From Nostoc sp. 'Peltigera membranacea cyanobiont' 210A (GTDB taxonomy: Bacteria > Cyanobacteriota > Cyanobacteriia > Cyanobacteriales > Nostocaceae), in assembly GCF_002246015.1 (NCBI RefSeq), contig NZ_NOLJ01000008.1:1-37126 (forward strand): a DNA stretch of 37,126 nt. The letters are read 5' to 3'. The notes under the pieces were generated by a model. That model saw only the letters and a program-made list of their open reading frames with translations, was not told the DNA's origin and searched no databases. This document shows, one piece after another, positions 23,501 through 31,568 of the stretch; the first letter of the stretch is position 1; every line of letters starts with the position of its first letter. A program made the translations under genes and the position numbers.

Positions 23501-24673
23501 TTAAATAGCCAAAGTTAATTGTTGCCAACCAGATTTACTCAATTCAAAGTTTGTCTGACCGATTCTTTTGCACACCCACTCTACACAAGCTGGTACAATA
23601 GCATTTCCAAATAATGCGTATTGATCGTAAATTCTGACAACTTGACACCAATCATCAGGAAAACCCATCAGCCTAGCATATTCAATATTAGTTAAACGTC
23701 GAAATTTATCACCTACTTGATAACGTTCATAATGCCTTGATGTTGAGGCAGTCAATGTTGATGCAATGCCATTAGTTCCGAATATAGTATAACCAAGTCT
23801 TGCACCTCCATCTTGGTTGTACAAAATTTCAACTCCATTACAATAACGATTTACAGGCTTACTTTGCTTAATCCGCTCCAGCGTATCGGCAGTAAAATCA
23901 AACTGAATATTCACCATTGACTCATCCTGAAGAATATCCTGAAGCCTCTTCCTCGGCTTCATTTCAGGCAATAACGAAACATTTTGAGTGAACATCTGAT
24001 TTTTATAAGCAATTCCCCAATTCTCATTTTTACTTTTCATCGTCATGATTGGTAACATGTATTTTACCAAGGGAACTTCGATATTTGGTAATAAAATATT
24101 GTCTTTTTTAGTCAAAAAAACTGATAGCTTTTCTAAACTATTAGGTGTTATATCTGTTGAGTTTAATTTTGTACCAAAGATAAAAATTCTATCTCTATTT
24201 TGAGGAATACCAAAGCTCAATGGGCTTATTAGTCGCCATTCAATGAAATAATCTAATTCAGAAAGGGCATTTAAAATTAATCTAAAATGATAGCCGTTTT
24301 CCATTGTCAAAAGTCTTTTGACATTTTCCAAAAAAAAATATTGTGGCTGCTTCTGGTCTAATATTTCTATAATGCGCTCAAATAGTGTTCCCCTAACTCT
24401 ATCTCTCACACCAAGTTTTTTACCGGCAGGGCTAAATGGTTGGCAAGGGAAGCCAGCAGTTAAAATATCGTGGTTGGGAATGTCTAAGATGGAGATTTCG
24501 TTAATATCGCCTAAAATAATAGAGTCTTTGCCAAAATTACTTTCATAAACTTTACAGCAAAGTTCATTGATATCATTCGCCCATACTGTTTGAATATTTG
24601 CATTTGCCAAACCCAGGCGAAACCCACCGATACCAGCAAAAAGCTCTAAGGCTTTGAGTTTGTTTGTTGTCAT
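23501..24673 (-). CDS. DNA (cytosine-5-)-methyltransferase of a type II R-M system
   Basis: The 390-aa enzyme transfers a methyl group from SAM to C5 of cytosine. Conserved motifs appear in order: I (LELFAGIGGFRLGL, SAM site), IV with catalytic Cys77 in GFPCQPFSPAG, VI (ENV at 116-118), VIII (GIPQNRDRIFIFG), IX near TLTASTSRHYERY and X (ALFGNAIVPACVEWV). The target recognition region lies between VIII and IX (about 180-300). It precedes its endonuclease partner, so methylation can protect first. The gene is AT-richer than neighbours such as crtD, consistent with transfer. Specificity is not readable from sequence here. Confidence 0.95.
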   Translation of the reverse strand: MTTNKLKALELFAGIGGFRLGLANANIQTVWANDINELCCKVYESNFGKDSIILGDINEISILDIPNHDILTAGFPCQPFSPAGKKLGVRDRVRGTLFERIIEILDQKQPQYFFLENVKRLLTMENGYHFRLILNALSELDYFIEWRLISPLSFGIPQNRDRIFIFGTKLNSTDITPNSLEKLSVFLTKKDNILLPNIEVPLVKYMLPIMTMKSKNENWGIAYKNQMFTQNVSLLPEMKPRKRLQDILQDESMVNIQFDFTADTLERIKQSKPVNRYCNGVEILYNQDGGARLGYTIFGTNGIASTLTASTSRHYERYQVGDKFRRLTNIEYARLMGFPDDWCQVVRIYDQYALFGNAIVPACVEWVCKRIGQTNFELSKSGWQQLTLAI

Positions 24674-24718
24674 CTACGAATTTTGAAACAAATTATAACT
24701 GTGGGCCAGGAGGTATAT

Positions 24719-24825
24719 TATAGCGCTTCTCGTTTGTATGCAATACACTCTAAGCTTTCTCCTAAAAGGAGAGAAGAATGGAAGTGAGGTCAAAACTGTA
24801 CTGCACCGAAGCGAGAACTGCTATA
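24719..24825. mobile_element. MITE-B copy 2 (about 107 bp)
   Basis: Left end TATAGCGCTTCTCG and right end CGAGAACTGCTATA are imperfect inverted repeats. The interior has TCTCC-TAAAA-GGAGA, the same type of hairpin as in the copy at 16364-16513, to which it is related over its left 50 bases or so. It lies upstream of the methyltransferase and crtD start codons. The exact left boundary may be off by one or two bases. Confidence 0.6.
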
Positions 24826-24914
24826 GCCGCGATCGCACCCTTCGACCCTATTGAAGTCAGAGATTAAGGTAAAATTATAAGTAAAAGTATTAAGAATTTT
24901 AAAGAAAATAATCA

Positions 24915-26429
24915 ATGTCCAGCATTTATCTTGACAAAAGTAACTCTCATGTCGCTGTTATTGGTGCAGGAATAGGTGGACTGACTGCTGGAGCATTATT
25001 AGCTCATAGAGGTTACAGAGTCTTAATTTTGGATCAAGCCCTCGTACCAGGAGGCTGTGCTTCAACGTTTAAACGCCAGGGATTTACCTTTGATGTGGGA
25101 GCAACTCAGGTGGCGGGGTTGGAACCAGGGGGAATTCACCACCGGATATTCTCAGAATTGTCAATAGATTTGCCACAAGCAACGCCTTGCGACCCTGCTT
25201 GTGCGGTGTATTTACCTGGGGAAACCACACCCATCAACGTTTGGCGCGACCAAGAGAAATGGCAAGAGGAACGACAAAAACAGTTTCCTGGAAGCGAACC
25301 ATTTTGGCAGTTGATGGCAACTTTATTTGATGCTAGTTGGGAATTTCAAGGACGCGACCCGGTGCTACCACCGCGTAATTTATGGGATTTGTGGCAGCTA
25401 ACTCAGGCGGTGCGTCCGAGTACATTAATTACCGTACCCTTTACCTTGTTTACGGTAGGAGATGCTTTACGGTTATGTGGATTGGGAAATGACCGACGAC
25501 TGAGAACTTTTTTAGATTTGCAACTGAAGCTATACTCCCAGGTGGATGCAGACGAGACAGCATTACTTTATGCAGCAACAGCGTTGAGTGTATCCCAACT
25601 GCCCCAAGGATTGTTTCACCTCCAGGGAAGTATGCAAGTATTAAGCGATCGCTTGGTACAATCCTTAGAAAGAGATGGCGGCAAATTATTGATGCGCCAC
25701 ACTGTTGAAGAAATCAAAGTAGAAAACGGCAAAGCTACTGCTGTTGTCATTAGAAATCAGAAAACTGGCGAAGTTTGGACAGAAGCAGCCGAACACATAG
25801 TTAGCAACGTCACCGTGCAAAACTTGGTGCAGTTGTTGGGAGAACAAGCGCCATCTGGTTATAAAAACCGGGTGGAAAAATTGCCCCAAGCATCGGGTGC
25901 TTTTGTGGTGTATTTGGGTGTAGATGCTAGCGCAATTCCGCCTGGGTGTCCTCCGCACTTACAATTTCTGTACGATGTCAATGGCCCCATTGGCGAGAAT
26001 AATTCCCTGTTTGTTTCCGTCAGTCATCCTGGAGACGGCCGCGCACCGGAGGGGAAAGCGACAATTATTGCTTCTTCATTTGTCGATCCTGCACAGTGGT
26101 GGCAGACTGATGATTATGAAGGACTAAAAGAAAAGTTTACCCAAGAAGCGATCGCTCGTCTTGCCCAATACTTTTATCTCAAACCAGAAACTATTATTTA
26201 TCAAGAAGCCGCAACACCGCGCACCTTTGCCCATTTCACAGCCCGCGATCGCGGTATAGTAGGCGGTATTGGTCAAAGAATACCTACCTTTGGCCCCTTT
26301 GGGTTCGCCAATCGGACACCAATCGAGAATTTGTGGTTAGTTGGTGACTCCACCCATCCAGGGGAAGGTACTGCTGGGGTGAGTTATTCGGCGCTGACGG
26401 TAGTTAGGCAAATTGAAGCGCAAATGTAG
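24915..26429 (+). CDS. crtD: Carotenoid 3',4'-desaturase-like FAD oxidoreductase (CrtD type)
   Basis: The 504-aa flavoprotein belongs to the phytoene-desaturase/CRTISO superfamily. FAD is bound by VAVIGAGIGGLTAGALLAHR at about residues 13-32; FDVGATQVAGLEPGGIHHRI follows, and the C-terminal FAD motif ENLWLVGDSTHPGEGTAGV is clear. The GGIHHRIF phrase and length fit cyanobacterial CrtD, which introduces the C-3',4' double bond in myxol glycoside synthesis. CrtH (carotene isomerase) and other desaturases are close relatives, so the exact reaction is not certain. It acts at the thylakoid or cytoplasmic membrane. It is probably monocistronic, ending at a palindromic repeat. Confidence 0.75.
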   Translation: MSSIYLDKSNSHVAVIGAGIGGLTAGALLAHRGYRVLILDQALVPGGCASTFKRQGFTFDVGATQVAGLEPGGIHHRIFSELSIDLPQATPCDPACAVYLPGETTPINVWRDQEKWQEERQKQFPGSEPFWQLMATLFDASWEFQGRDPVLPPRNLWDLWQLTQAVRPSTLITVPFTLFTVGDALRLCGLGNDRRLRTFLDLQLKLYSQVDADETALLYAATALSVSQLPQGLFHLQGSMQVLSDRLVQSLERDGGKLLMRHTVEEIKVENGKATAVVIRNQKTGEVWTEAAEHIVSNVTVQNLVQLLGEQAPSGYKNRVEKLPQASGAFVVYLGVDASAIPPGCPPHLQFLYDVNGPIGENNSLFVSVSHPGDGRAPEGKATIIASSFVDPAQWWQTDDYEGLKEKFTQEAIARLAQYFYLKPETIIYQEAATPRTFAHFTARDRGIVGGIGQRIPTFGPFGFANRTPIENLWLVGDSTHPGEGTAGVSYSALTVVRQIEAQM

Positions 26430-26454
26430 TATTTTGTAAAGTTAGTAATGAAGA

Positions 26455-26511
26455 GTTTGTAGTAAGCACTTTAGTGCTTAGAAAATAAGGACTAAAGTGC
26501 TGACTACAAAC
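26455..26511. repeat. Long imperfect palindrome downstream of crtD
   Basis: GTTTGTAGTAAGCACTTTAG on the left and CTAAAGTGCTGACTACAAAC on the right form a long stem, with an inner GCACTTTAGTGC self-palindrome. Palindromes of the GTAGT-GCACTTTAGTGC type are common interspersed repeats in Nostoc genomes (family knowledge) and may stop transcription from crtD. Confidence 0.7.
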
Positions 26512-26631
26512 TTGTTTACAACTATTTAGATAGAGCAGAAATTTTATTAAATACTATAAATCATACTTATAACCGATGCCAGACAGGACGAAAAACTGAT
26601 GAAATAAGGTTAGTATTGCGAATCTGGAGTA

Positions 26632-27750
26632 ATGACAGACAGCGTTTTAATTCTTGGAGGAAGAGGACGGATTGGTAGCAGTGTTGCCGAAGATATAGCT
26701 ACCCATACGCAAGCAAAAATTACGATTACTGGACGTTCTGCGGAGTTTGGGAAGGCTGTGAACTTGTCTTCCGGGGGACAAGTGCAGTTTTTGATATTAG
26801 ACTTGGCAGAAGTTGACAAGTTGCGAGATGCGATCGCAAACTCTAACTTAGTCATTCATTGTGCTGGGCCATTTCACTATCGAGATACTAATGTTCTCGA
26901 AACCTGTATTGCTGAAGGCGTTAATTATCTAGATGTCAGCGACCACCGTTCTTATACCAGCAAGGCTCTCAATTATCATGAAAAAGCTGCTGCTGCTGGC
27001 GTGACAGCAATTATTAATACTGGCATTTTTCCTGGTATTTCTAACAGCATGGTACGCCAGGGAGTTGAACAATTCGATCGACCAGAAAAGATCCATTTAA
27101 GTTATTTAGTTTCTGGTTCTGGTGGTGCTGGCATTACAGTGATGCGGACAACTTTTCTAGGGTTGCAGTATCCTTTTGAGGCTTGGATAGATGGAAAATG
27201 GGAAATAGTCAAGCCTTACAGTGAAAGAGAATTAGTTGAGTTTCCATCTCCTTATAGACGCAGCGGAGTTTACTGGTTTGATATGCCAGAAACCTTTACA
27301 CTGCCCCATGCATTCCCATCAGTTAAAACTGTAATTACCAAGTTTGGCTCTGTTCCAGATTTTTATAATCATCTAACTTGGATTGCGGCACACGTTTTTC
27401 CCAAGTGGTTAATGCAGCGTCGTTACATGATTGAATTTCTGTCTCATGTCAGCCATTCAATGACAGATGTCACTAATAATTTTAGTGGAATTGGAGTAGC
27501 AGTTCGTTCTGAAGTGACAGGGCAAAAAAATGGTGAGACAGCCGTTTATTGTTCAACTGTAGTGCATGAAAATACAGCGTTGGCTTCTGGTTACGGCACA
27601 GGTAGTATTGCCCAATTATTGCTAGAAGGTAAACTCAAAAAACCAGGAGTTTTTCCTGTAGAAGAAGCATTACCAACAAATTTATTTGAAGAGGTAATGC
27701 AAAGCCGAGGAATTGAAATTAATCACAGTTGGTCATTTCAGTTTAAGTAA
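26632..27750 (+). CDS. Saccharopine dehydrogenase-like NAD(P)-binding oxidoreductase
   Basis: The 372-aa product has an N-terminal Rossmann domain with GGRGRIGSSVAEDIA at about residues 8-22 and a GPFHYRDTNVLETCIAEGVNY segment. These are typical of the saccharopine dehydrogenase/trans-acting enoyl reductase NAD(P)-binding domain. The C-terminal half (about 150-370) is the larger alpha/beta substrate domain, without an obvious membrane segment. True lysine-pathway activity is unlikely in cyanobacteria, and homologues near carotenoid genes have no settled substrate. It follows crtD on the same strand after about 200 bases and a palindromic repeat, so shared regulation is possible but unproven. 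Confidence 0.78.
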   Translation: MTDSVLILGGRGRIGSSVAEDIATHTQAKITITGRSAEFGKAVNLSSGGQVQFLILDLAEVDKLRDAIANSNLVIHCAGPFHYRDTNVLETCIAEGVNYLDVSDHRSYTSKALNYHEKAAAAGVTAIINTGIFPGISNSMVRQGVEQFDRPEKIHLSYLVSGSGGAGITVMRTTFLGLQYPFEAWIDGKWEIVKPYSERELVEFPSPYRRSGVYWFDMPETFTLPHAFPSVKTVITKFGSVPDFYNHLTWIAAHVFPKWLMQRRYMIEFLSHVSHSMTDVTNNFSGIGVAVRSEVTGQKNGETAVYCSTVVHENTALASGYGTGSIAQLLLEGKLKKPGVFPVEEALPTNLFEEVMQSRGIEINHSWSFQFK

Positions 27751-28214
27751 GTCATCACTAAAATTTATAGTTATGTAACAAAAGATTAAGCACAGAATAG
27801 TAACATTCTATAGATGTGGTATAAAACTGCTGTTAGGGTTGGAGTTGGTTTTAACTTCTGCCCTTAATTTTGTGGTTTTGTAGTGGTTTTGAAATGTCGT
27901 TTAATATTCCTATCACGACATCCTGCCAAGACTCAATATACAAGGACTTGAGGTATTTAGGAACTAGCAAAAGACTCACGATATTATTAACTTTAATTAA
28001 ATAACTCTAAAAACTATTCAACAACTGTTGAAGTCTTTTTATAGCATTGCCCTGCTGAAAATCTTGTCAATAAGATTACTATAATTAAAAATTAATATAC
28101 CTTGAGATAGAAGAAAGAACTGTACCTAAACACTTAGGATGCCTGTGAGCCTAAGATATGTAACCTATCTTCTACCTAAAAAAGCTCATCACAAAAGATT
28201 AGGAGATTTTTTTC
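27751..28214. other. 464-bp intergenic region upstream of the small exported protein
   Basis: No ORF worth calling is present. TTCAACA-AC-TGTTGAA at 28017-28032 is a perfect 7-bp palindrome with a two-base centre, followed by GTCTTTTT. The loop is too small for a good hairpin, so it looks more like an operator than a terminator. The long stretch may hold the promoter and leader of the next gene. Confidence 0.5.
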
Positions 28215-28604
28215 ATGCAAAAAATTCTATTAAGTTTAAAACAAGCATTACGTTCAAGCTTTTTGGTTGTTGGCTTGATGGTTTTCATCAGCTTGACAGG
28301 TTCCTTCATTTTTGTTCAGCAAAGTAGTTATGCAACTACTCTTGAAGAATTAAAACTAGTACCTCCAGAGTATAAACCAAATTCTGAAGAAAAAATTAAT
28401 CGTGCTAACGAATACGATCCAGGTGTTGGCATTCAAGAAGAAGACAGAGAAAAAGCTTATGAGCAAGCAATAAAAGATTCAAAAAATCTTACTACTATAG
28501 AGAAGACTTACGAAAGAAATTTGAAGGCTGAACAAAAACAAAATCCCCCAGAAAGTTTTGGCGAAAAAGCGAAAGAAGTTATTGAAAAAGTGACAGGTAA
28601 ATAG
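28215..28604 (+). CDS. Small exported charged protein, unknown function
   Basis: AGGAG 9 bases before ATG 28215 fixes the start. The 129-aa precursor has a clear signal peptide (basic start, hydrophobic core about residues 14-33, Ala-Thr-Thr cleavage region near SSYATT). The mature part, about 88 aa, is rich in Glu, Lys, Asn and Gln. It begins TLEELKLVPPEYKPNSEEK and ends with a helical FGEKAKEVIEKVTGK. It is probably periplasmic or thylakoid-lumenal. I recall similar small lumenal or stress-induced proteins in cyanobacteria but cannot name a family. A convergent-gene terminator follows. Confidence 0.72.
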   Translation: MQKILLSLKQALRSSFLVVGLMVFISLTGSFIFVQQSSYATTLEELKLVPPEYKPNSEEKINRANEYDPGVGIQEEDREKAYEQAIKDSKNLTTIEKTYERNLKAEQKQNPPESFGEKAKEVIEKVTGK

Positions 28605-28623
28605 GGAATATAGACCTAATATA

Positions 28624-28652
28624 AACCCCTTTCCTATAAAGAAAGGGGAATT
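28624..28652. terminator. Hairpin terminator between convergent genes
   Basis: CCCCTTTC-CTATAAA-GAAAGGGG forms a perfect 8-bp stem flanked by AA on the left and AATT on the right. It lies 20 bases after the small exported-protein gene. T runs are weak on both sides, so it may act with either strand. Confidence 0.6.
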
Positions 28653-28742
28653 AAGACTCAAAGCAACTCTCAGGTTTGAAGTAAGGTTCAGACAATTCAA
28701 CTGTCGCCACTATCTAAAAGTCACTGCAAAAATTAATTGTTT

Positions 28743-30041
28743 TCACTCAAATTCGTCTATTGTGGTGGGAGCAGTAGTCTTTCTCTTGTTAGCAAAATTG
28801 CGCTCATACCACTTCATTAATGGAGTTGCACTAATTCCATGCACAATTACCGAGGCTACGATAGTAGTGTAAGTTATCCAAGCAATTTGTTCGCCTGCTT
28901 CACCTTTCAGACCATGACCAAAGGCATAAGCTAGATAATATAAAGAACCAACACCGCGAATCCCAAACCATCCAAATAACCACCGAGTTCCTGGGTGGAA
29001 GTTTCGGCGGCGTGAATCTAGAGGACGTTTACCTATTGTGCTTATCCAAACTCCTAAAGGTCTGATAATCAAGAATAACAAAATTATTACTAACAGAGAT
29101 TGCATAGCATAATTAAGCATTGGTTTCAATAATAATATTGAACCTAATAGTAAAATTGTCCCAACTTCCAGCAGCTTTTCTACTTGCTCAACAAATTCTA
29201 ATTGTTGTATCGGTTTTTCAGAATTCTTGTAGCTGCGTTGGACAACTAAACCAGCAACAAATACTGCTAAAAATCCATAGCCATTAACCATTTCTGTTAA
29301 TGAATAAGTTATTAGAATTGTGCTGATAGCAATAAAATCTTCCATTAACTCATCAGCAGGACGGCGTTTTTGAATTTTTTGCTCAATCCAAACGATAGAT
29401 TTGGCAACAACAATTCCCATAACAATACCAGATGCGATCGCCCATATTAAATCAACTGTAACCCACTGTTGAAACCAGTTACCCCAATTGTCATCTTCTA
29501 AGGCATGAATGCCAAAATAAACGAAGGGAAAAGCTAAAGCATCATTTAATCCTCCTTCAGAGGTTAAACCAAATCTCAACTCATCTTGGTCATCTATACT
29601 AGTCAGTTGTACTTCTGATGCTAATACTGGATCGGTAGGTGCGAGAATTGCTCCTAATAAAATTGCTTCTGCCCAATTCATGCCTAAAAACAATTTACCC
29701 ACAACAGCTAGAGCAAAAATTGAAATTGGCATCAGAAATACAATCAATCGCACTGTAATATCCCAAACACCCAACTTTAGAGGCCGAACAATTCTTAAAC
29801 CACAGCTAAACACAGAAATAATTACGACAAGTTCTGTTATTTTTTCCAGTAGTTCGGTGTTAAAAACGTCATCTCGACGTAATTGAATCAGCCCAAAGCC
29901 ATAGGGTCCTAGAAAAATACCAACCACTAGGTAGATGATGGCAAAAGAAAGGGGTAAGCGACTAATCCAACCTGACCCTAAAGTTACCATCAGTAAAAGT
30001 AGACCAATCACAAATAGGTCAAGAATATAGATATCTACCAT
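28743..30041 (-). CDS. CPA1-type Na+(K+)/H+ antiporter
   Basis: The 432-aa protein has about 11-12 TM helices starting at residue 6. The ion-binding core is visible: APTDPVLASEV (Asp137) in TM5 and SEGGLNDALAFP with the Asn166-Asp167 pair that marks CPA1/NhaP antiporters. GPYGFGL and FSCGLRIVRPLKL match the N-terminal half of the fold. It exchanges cytoplasmic Na+ or K+ for H+, helping pH and salt control. A short cytoplasmic tail (KWYERNFANKRKTTAPT) lacks the large regulatory domain of longer relatives. It is monocistronic; ion specificity is not readable. Confidence 0.92.
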   Translation of the reverse strand: MVDIYILDLFVIGLLLLMVTLGSGWISRLPLSFAIIYLVVGIFLGPYGFGLIQLRRDDVFNTELLEKITELVVIISVFSCGLRIVRPLKLGVWDITVRLIVFLMPISIFALAVVGKLFLGMNWAEAILLGAILAPTDPVLASEVQLTSIDDQDELRFGLTSEGGLNDALAFPFVYFGIHALEDDNWGNWFQQWVTVDLIWAIASGIVMGIVVAKSIVWIEQKIQKRRPADELMEDFIAISTILITYSLTEMVNGYGFLAVFVAGLVVQRSYKNSEKPIQQLEFVEQVEKLLEVGTILLLGSILLLKPMLNYAMQSLLVIILLFLIIRPLGVWISTIGKRPLDSRRRNFHPGTRWLFGWFGIRGVGSLYYLAYAFGHGLKGEAGEQIAWITYTTIVASVIVHGISATPLMKWYERNFANKRKTTAPTTIDEFE

Positions 30042-30415
30042 ATAGCGATTTACATAAATATAAGGTGTTGCTTTGTAAGCTTAGTTGCAATAGCTTTGTA
30101 TTAGAATTTACCTATGGGCAGATTTTCCGGGATTAAGAATTCAGAGACACTACCAAATTGAAGAAGAAAGGAATAGATAAATTTGGCGTTGGCTTTACCC
30201 ATCGTAGAAATCGTACTTTGATTATTTGTTAGAAGTCCTTTAATTAATCGGATGTAGCACGGGAATATAGCTAAGACACACCTATATGCTTTTAAGAATG
30301 GTTTATAAGCTAAACGACATCTAATCCAAAATTTATATAACTCTTGTGGCATAGGTCGAAAAGCCTACGCTAATTATGCAATTTAAATGTGGAACAGCTT
30401 AATCGTGTCCGGTTA
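30042..30415. other. 374-bp stretch upstream of the antiporter, no supported gene
   Basis: A minus-strand open frame at 30101-30352 (83 codons) has no ribosome binding site and no recognisable motifs. I do not call it a gene. The antiporter promoter must lie at its left edge. The right edge contains a possible outer end of a nested MITE (30402-30411). Confidence 0.5.
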
Positions 30416-30560
30416 TATCATGTCCGCATAATTAGTTATACTAACCACAGTCATTACACCCCACCCCCGACCCCTCCCCGCAAGCGGGGAGGGGAGACAA
30501 AGCGCAGCTTTGGCGGGGTGGGGTTCTTCGGGTTTAATAAGCAATCAAGCGGACATGATA
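30416..30560. mobile_element. MITE-A copy 2 (145 bp)
   Basis: It has the same inverted ends as the copy at 5353-5499 (TATCATGTCCGC and GCGGACATGATA) and nearly the same interior hairpin. It is flanked by the direct repeat TTA (30413-30415 and 30561-30563). Outside it, at 30402-30411 and 30612-30621, are ATCGTGTCCG and CGGACATGAT, an imperfect second pair of ends, suggesting that it jumped into an older element of the same family. Confidence 0.82.
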
Positions 30561-30654
30561 TTAAAGGGATTTTTGGGCTTTCTGCATAGATTAGGGAATA
30601 TAGCCATTAGACGGACATGATATATTTCCTACTTTCTGACTCAGATATCGCCCA

Positions 30655-30759
30655 ATTTAGTACAAATATACTATAATAGGTGTAGCGTCCACAAAGCCTA
30701 GCCAAATGCATAATGGCTCTGTGAAAACCTTCTGGAAGATGGATTCAAGGGTTAGTTCG
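30655..30759 (+). promoter_or_regulatory. Promoter and leader of the 30760 gene (duplicated at 31415)
   Basis: TATAAT at 30672-30677 (in ACTATAATAGG) is a strong -10 box. It is followed by GTAGCGTCCAC, GGCTCTGTGA and ATGGATTCAAGGGTT. The same order of blocks, with about 70% overall similarity by eye, precedes the gene at 31569. CCTT and AAGG within the leader can pair to form a small hairpin. AAGGG at 30747-30751 can also act as Shine-Dalgarno for ATG 30760. Confidence 0.65.
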
Positions 30760-31029
30760 ATGATGAAGCATTATATTCTCAACCTCAATCCGACTGCCAA
30801 GCATGAATGGGATCGGTGTATTTTACGTGACCCGCTGACTGCCAAACGCCCAGACATTGCTAAACTAATTGCCGAAGCAGTTGGTGCTGATACAGGTAGT
30901 TATTTGGTCAGCGTGAATATTGAAGTTCAAGTTTTGCAGCAAGCGGCAGTACCTCAAGCCGAACAACTCTCGCTTTCATTTCCAGAGGTGAGTGTGCCCT
31001 CACAACCACAACTGCGGGAAGCAGCTTGA
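30760..31029 (+). CDS. Small protein of unknown function (89 aa)
   Basis: I start it at ATG 30760 (or 30763) because AAGGG lies about 9 bases upstream and the more upstream ATGs (30706, 30739) fall in the duplicated leader. The protein begins MMKHYILNLNPTAKHEW, has a helical DPLTAKRPDIAKLIAEAVG centre and ends with a Gln/Pro/Ser-rich tail (VPQAEQLSLSFPEVSVPSQP). No signal peptide, TM segment or known domain is seen. A terminator hairpin follows. Its promoter-leader is duplicated before the unrelated coding sequence at 31569, so the two may be co-regulated. Function is unknown. Confidence 0.6.
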   Translation: MMKHYILNLNPTAKHEWDRCILRDPLTAKRPDIAKLIAEAVGADTGSYLVSVNIEVQVLQQAAVPQAEQLSLSFPEVSVPSQPQLREAA

Positions 31030-31060
31030 GCTACAGTGCAGAATTTAGCAGAAAATAATT

Positions 31061-31084
31061 AGCCTGCTTATGCAGGCTTACTTT
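31061..31084 (+). terminator. Intrinsic terminator after the 30760 gene
   Basis: AGCCTGC-TTAT-GCAGGCT is a perfect 7-bp stem with a four-base loop, followed by TACTTTG. It lies 31 bases after the stop codon. The T tract is modest. Confidence 0.75.
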
Positions 31085-31085
31085 G

Positions 31086-31114
31086 TTAGCCGCAGACTTC
31101 AGTCTGACGGCTAA
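31086..31114. repeat. Second hairpin repeat, TTAGCCG...CGGCTAA
   Basis: TTAGCCG and CGGCTAA enclose AGACT-TC-AGTCT, giving a two-part stem directly after the terminator hairpin. This motif is a common dispersed palindrome in Nostocales genomes (family knowledge). Confidence 0.6.
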
Positions 31115-31414
31115 ATAAGTCATGGGTATATGGGCGGACTTAATCTTAAAAGCCAAAATTAATAGTGTTATTCAAAAGACATCTCCAGAAATTAATGATG
31201 ATCTACATTCATTTTTACTCCTTTGTCTAAAGCTAATTTCAAAAACTTAAAAAGTTAGCTCATACAGAGTACAGATAAAGATGAATGAGGTTTAACTTTA
31301 AAATTTTTTGAGAGTTGATTCTAACTTTGTTTTAGCGAAAATTTAGGAAAATGACTGTAAATAATTAGTGTAAAATAATTGGCATAACTGCACTTCAGAC
31401 ATTGCTTTTTCTAC

Positions 31415-31568
31415 CCTAATTCAGTACATTTGGGCTATAATATATATATAGCGTCCACCAAGCTGAGTTAAGTGTAAAACTGCTCTATGACAGCCTTTTG
31501 GTAAATGGATTCAAGGGTTGGTTTTATACTTAAACATTACATTATTGACCTTAGAGGAAAATTATTAA
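31415..31568 (+). promoter_or_regulatory. Promoter and leader of the 31569 gene (copy of 30655)
   Basis: TATAAT at 31436-31441 is followed by ATATATAGCGTCCAC, TGCTCTATGA and ATGGATTCAAGGGTT in the same order as before the 30760 gene. The similarity continues into AAACATTACATT, which corresponds to the Lys-His-Tyr-Ile codons of that gene. Here the start codons are lost and an AGAGGAAAA Shine-Dalgarno serves a different frame beginning at 31569. The stretch 31115-31414 before it holds no gene; it contains only a possible MITE-A end relic (GCGGACTTAAT at about 31133). Confidence 0.65.

Noticed and set aside
28139..28327. Plus-strand frame of 62 codons overlapping the exported-protein gene
   Set aside because: The frame at 28215 has a good Shine-Dalgarno and a signal peptide; this one is a shadow in another frame.
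30101..30352. Minus-strand frame of 83 codons upstream of the antiporter
   Set aside because: No ribosome binding site, no recognisable motif, and odd composition rich in Cys, Tyr and Lys; it could be a gene remnant but I cannot support it.
31115..31140. Possible additional MITE-A end near GCGGACTTAAT
   Set aside because: Only about 11 bases resemble the end and no partner or target duplication is seen, so it is mentioned within the intergenic entry but not called.
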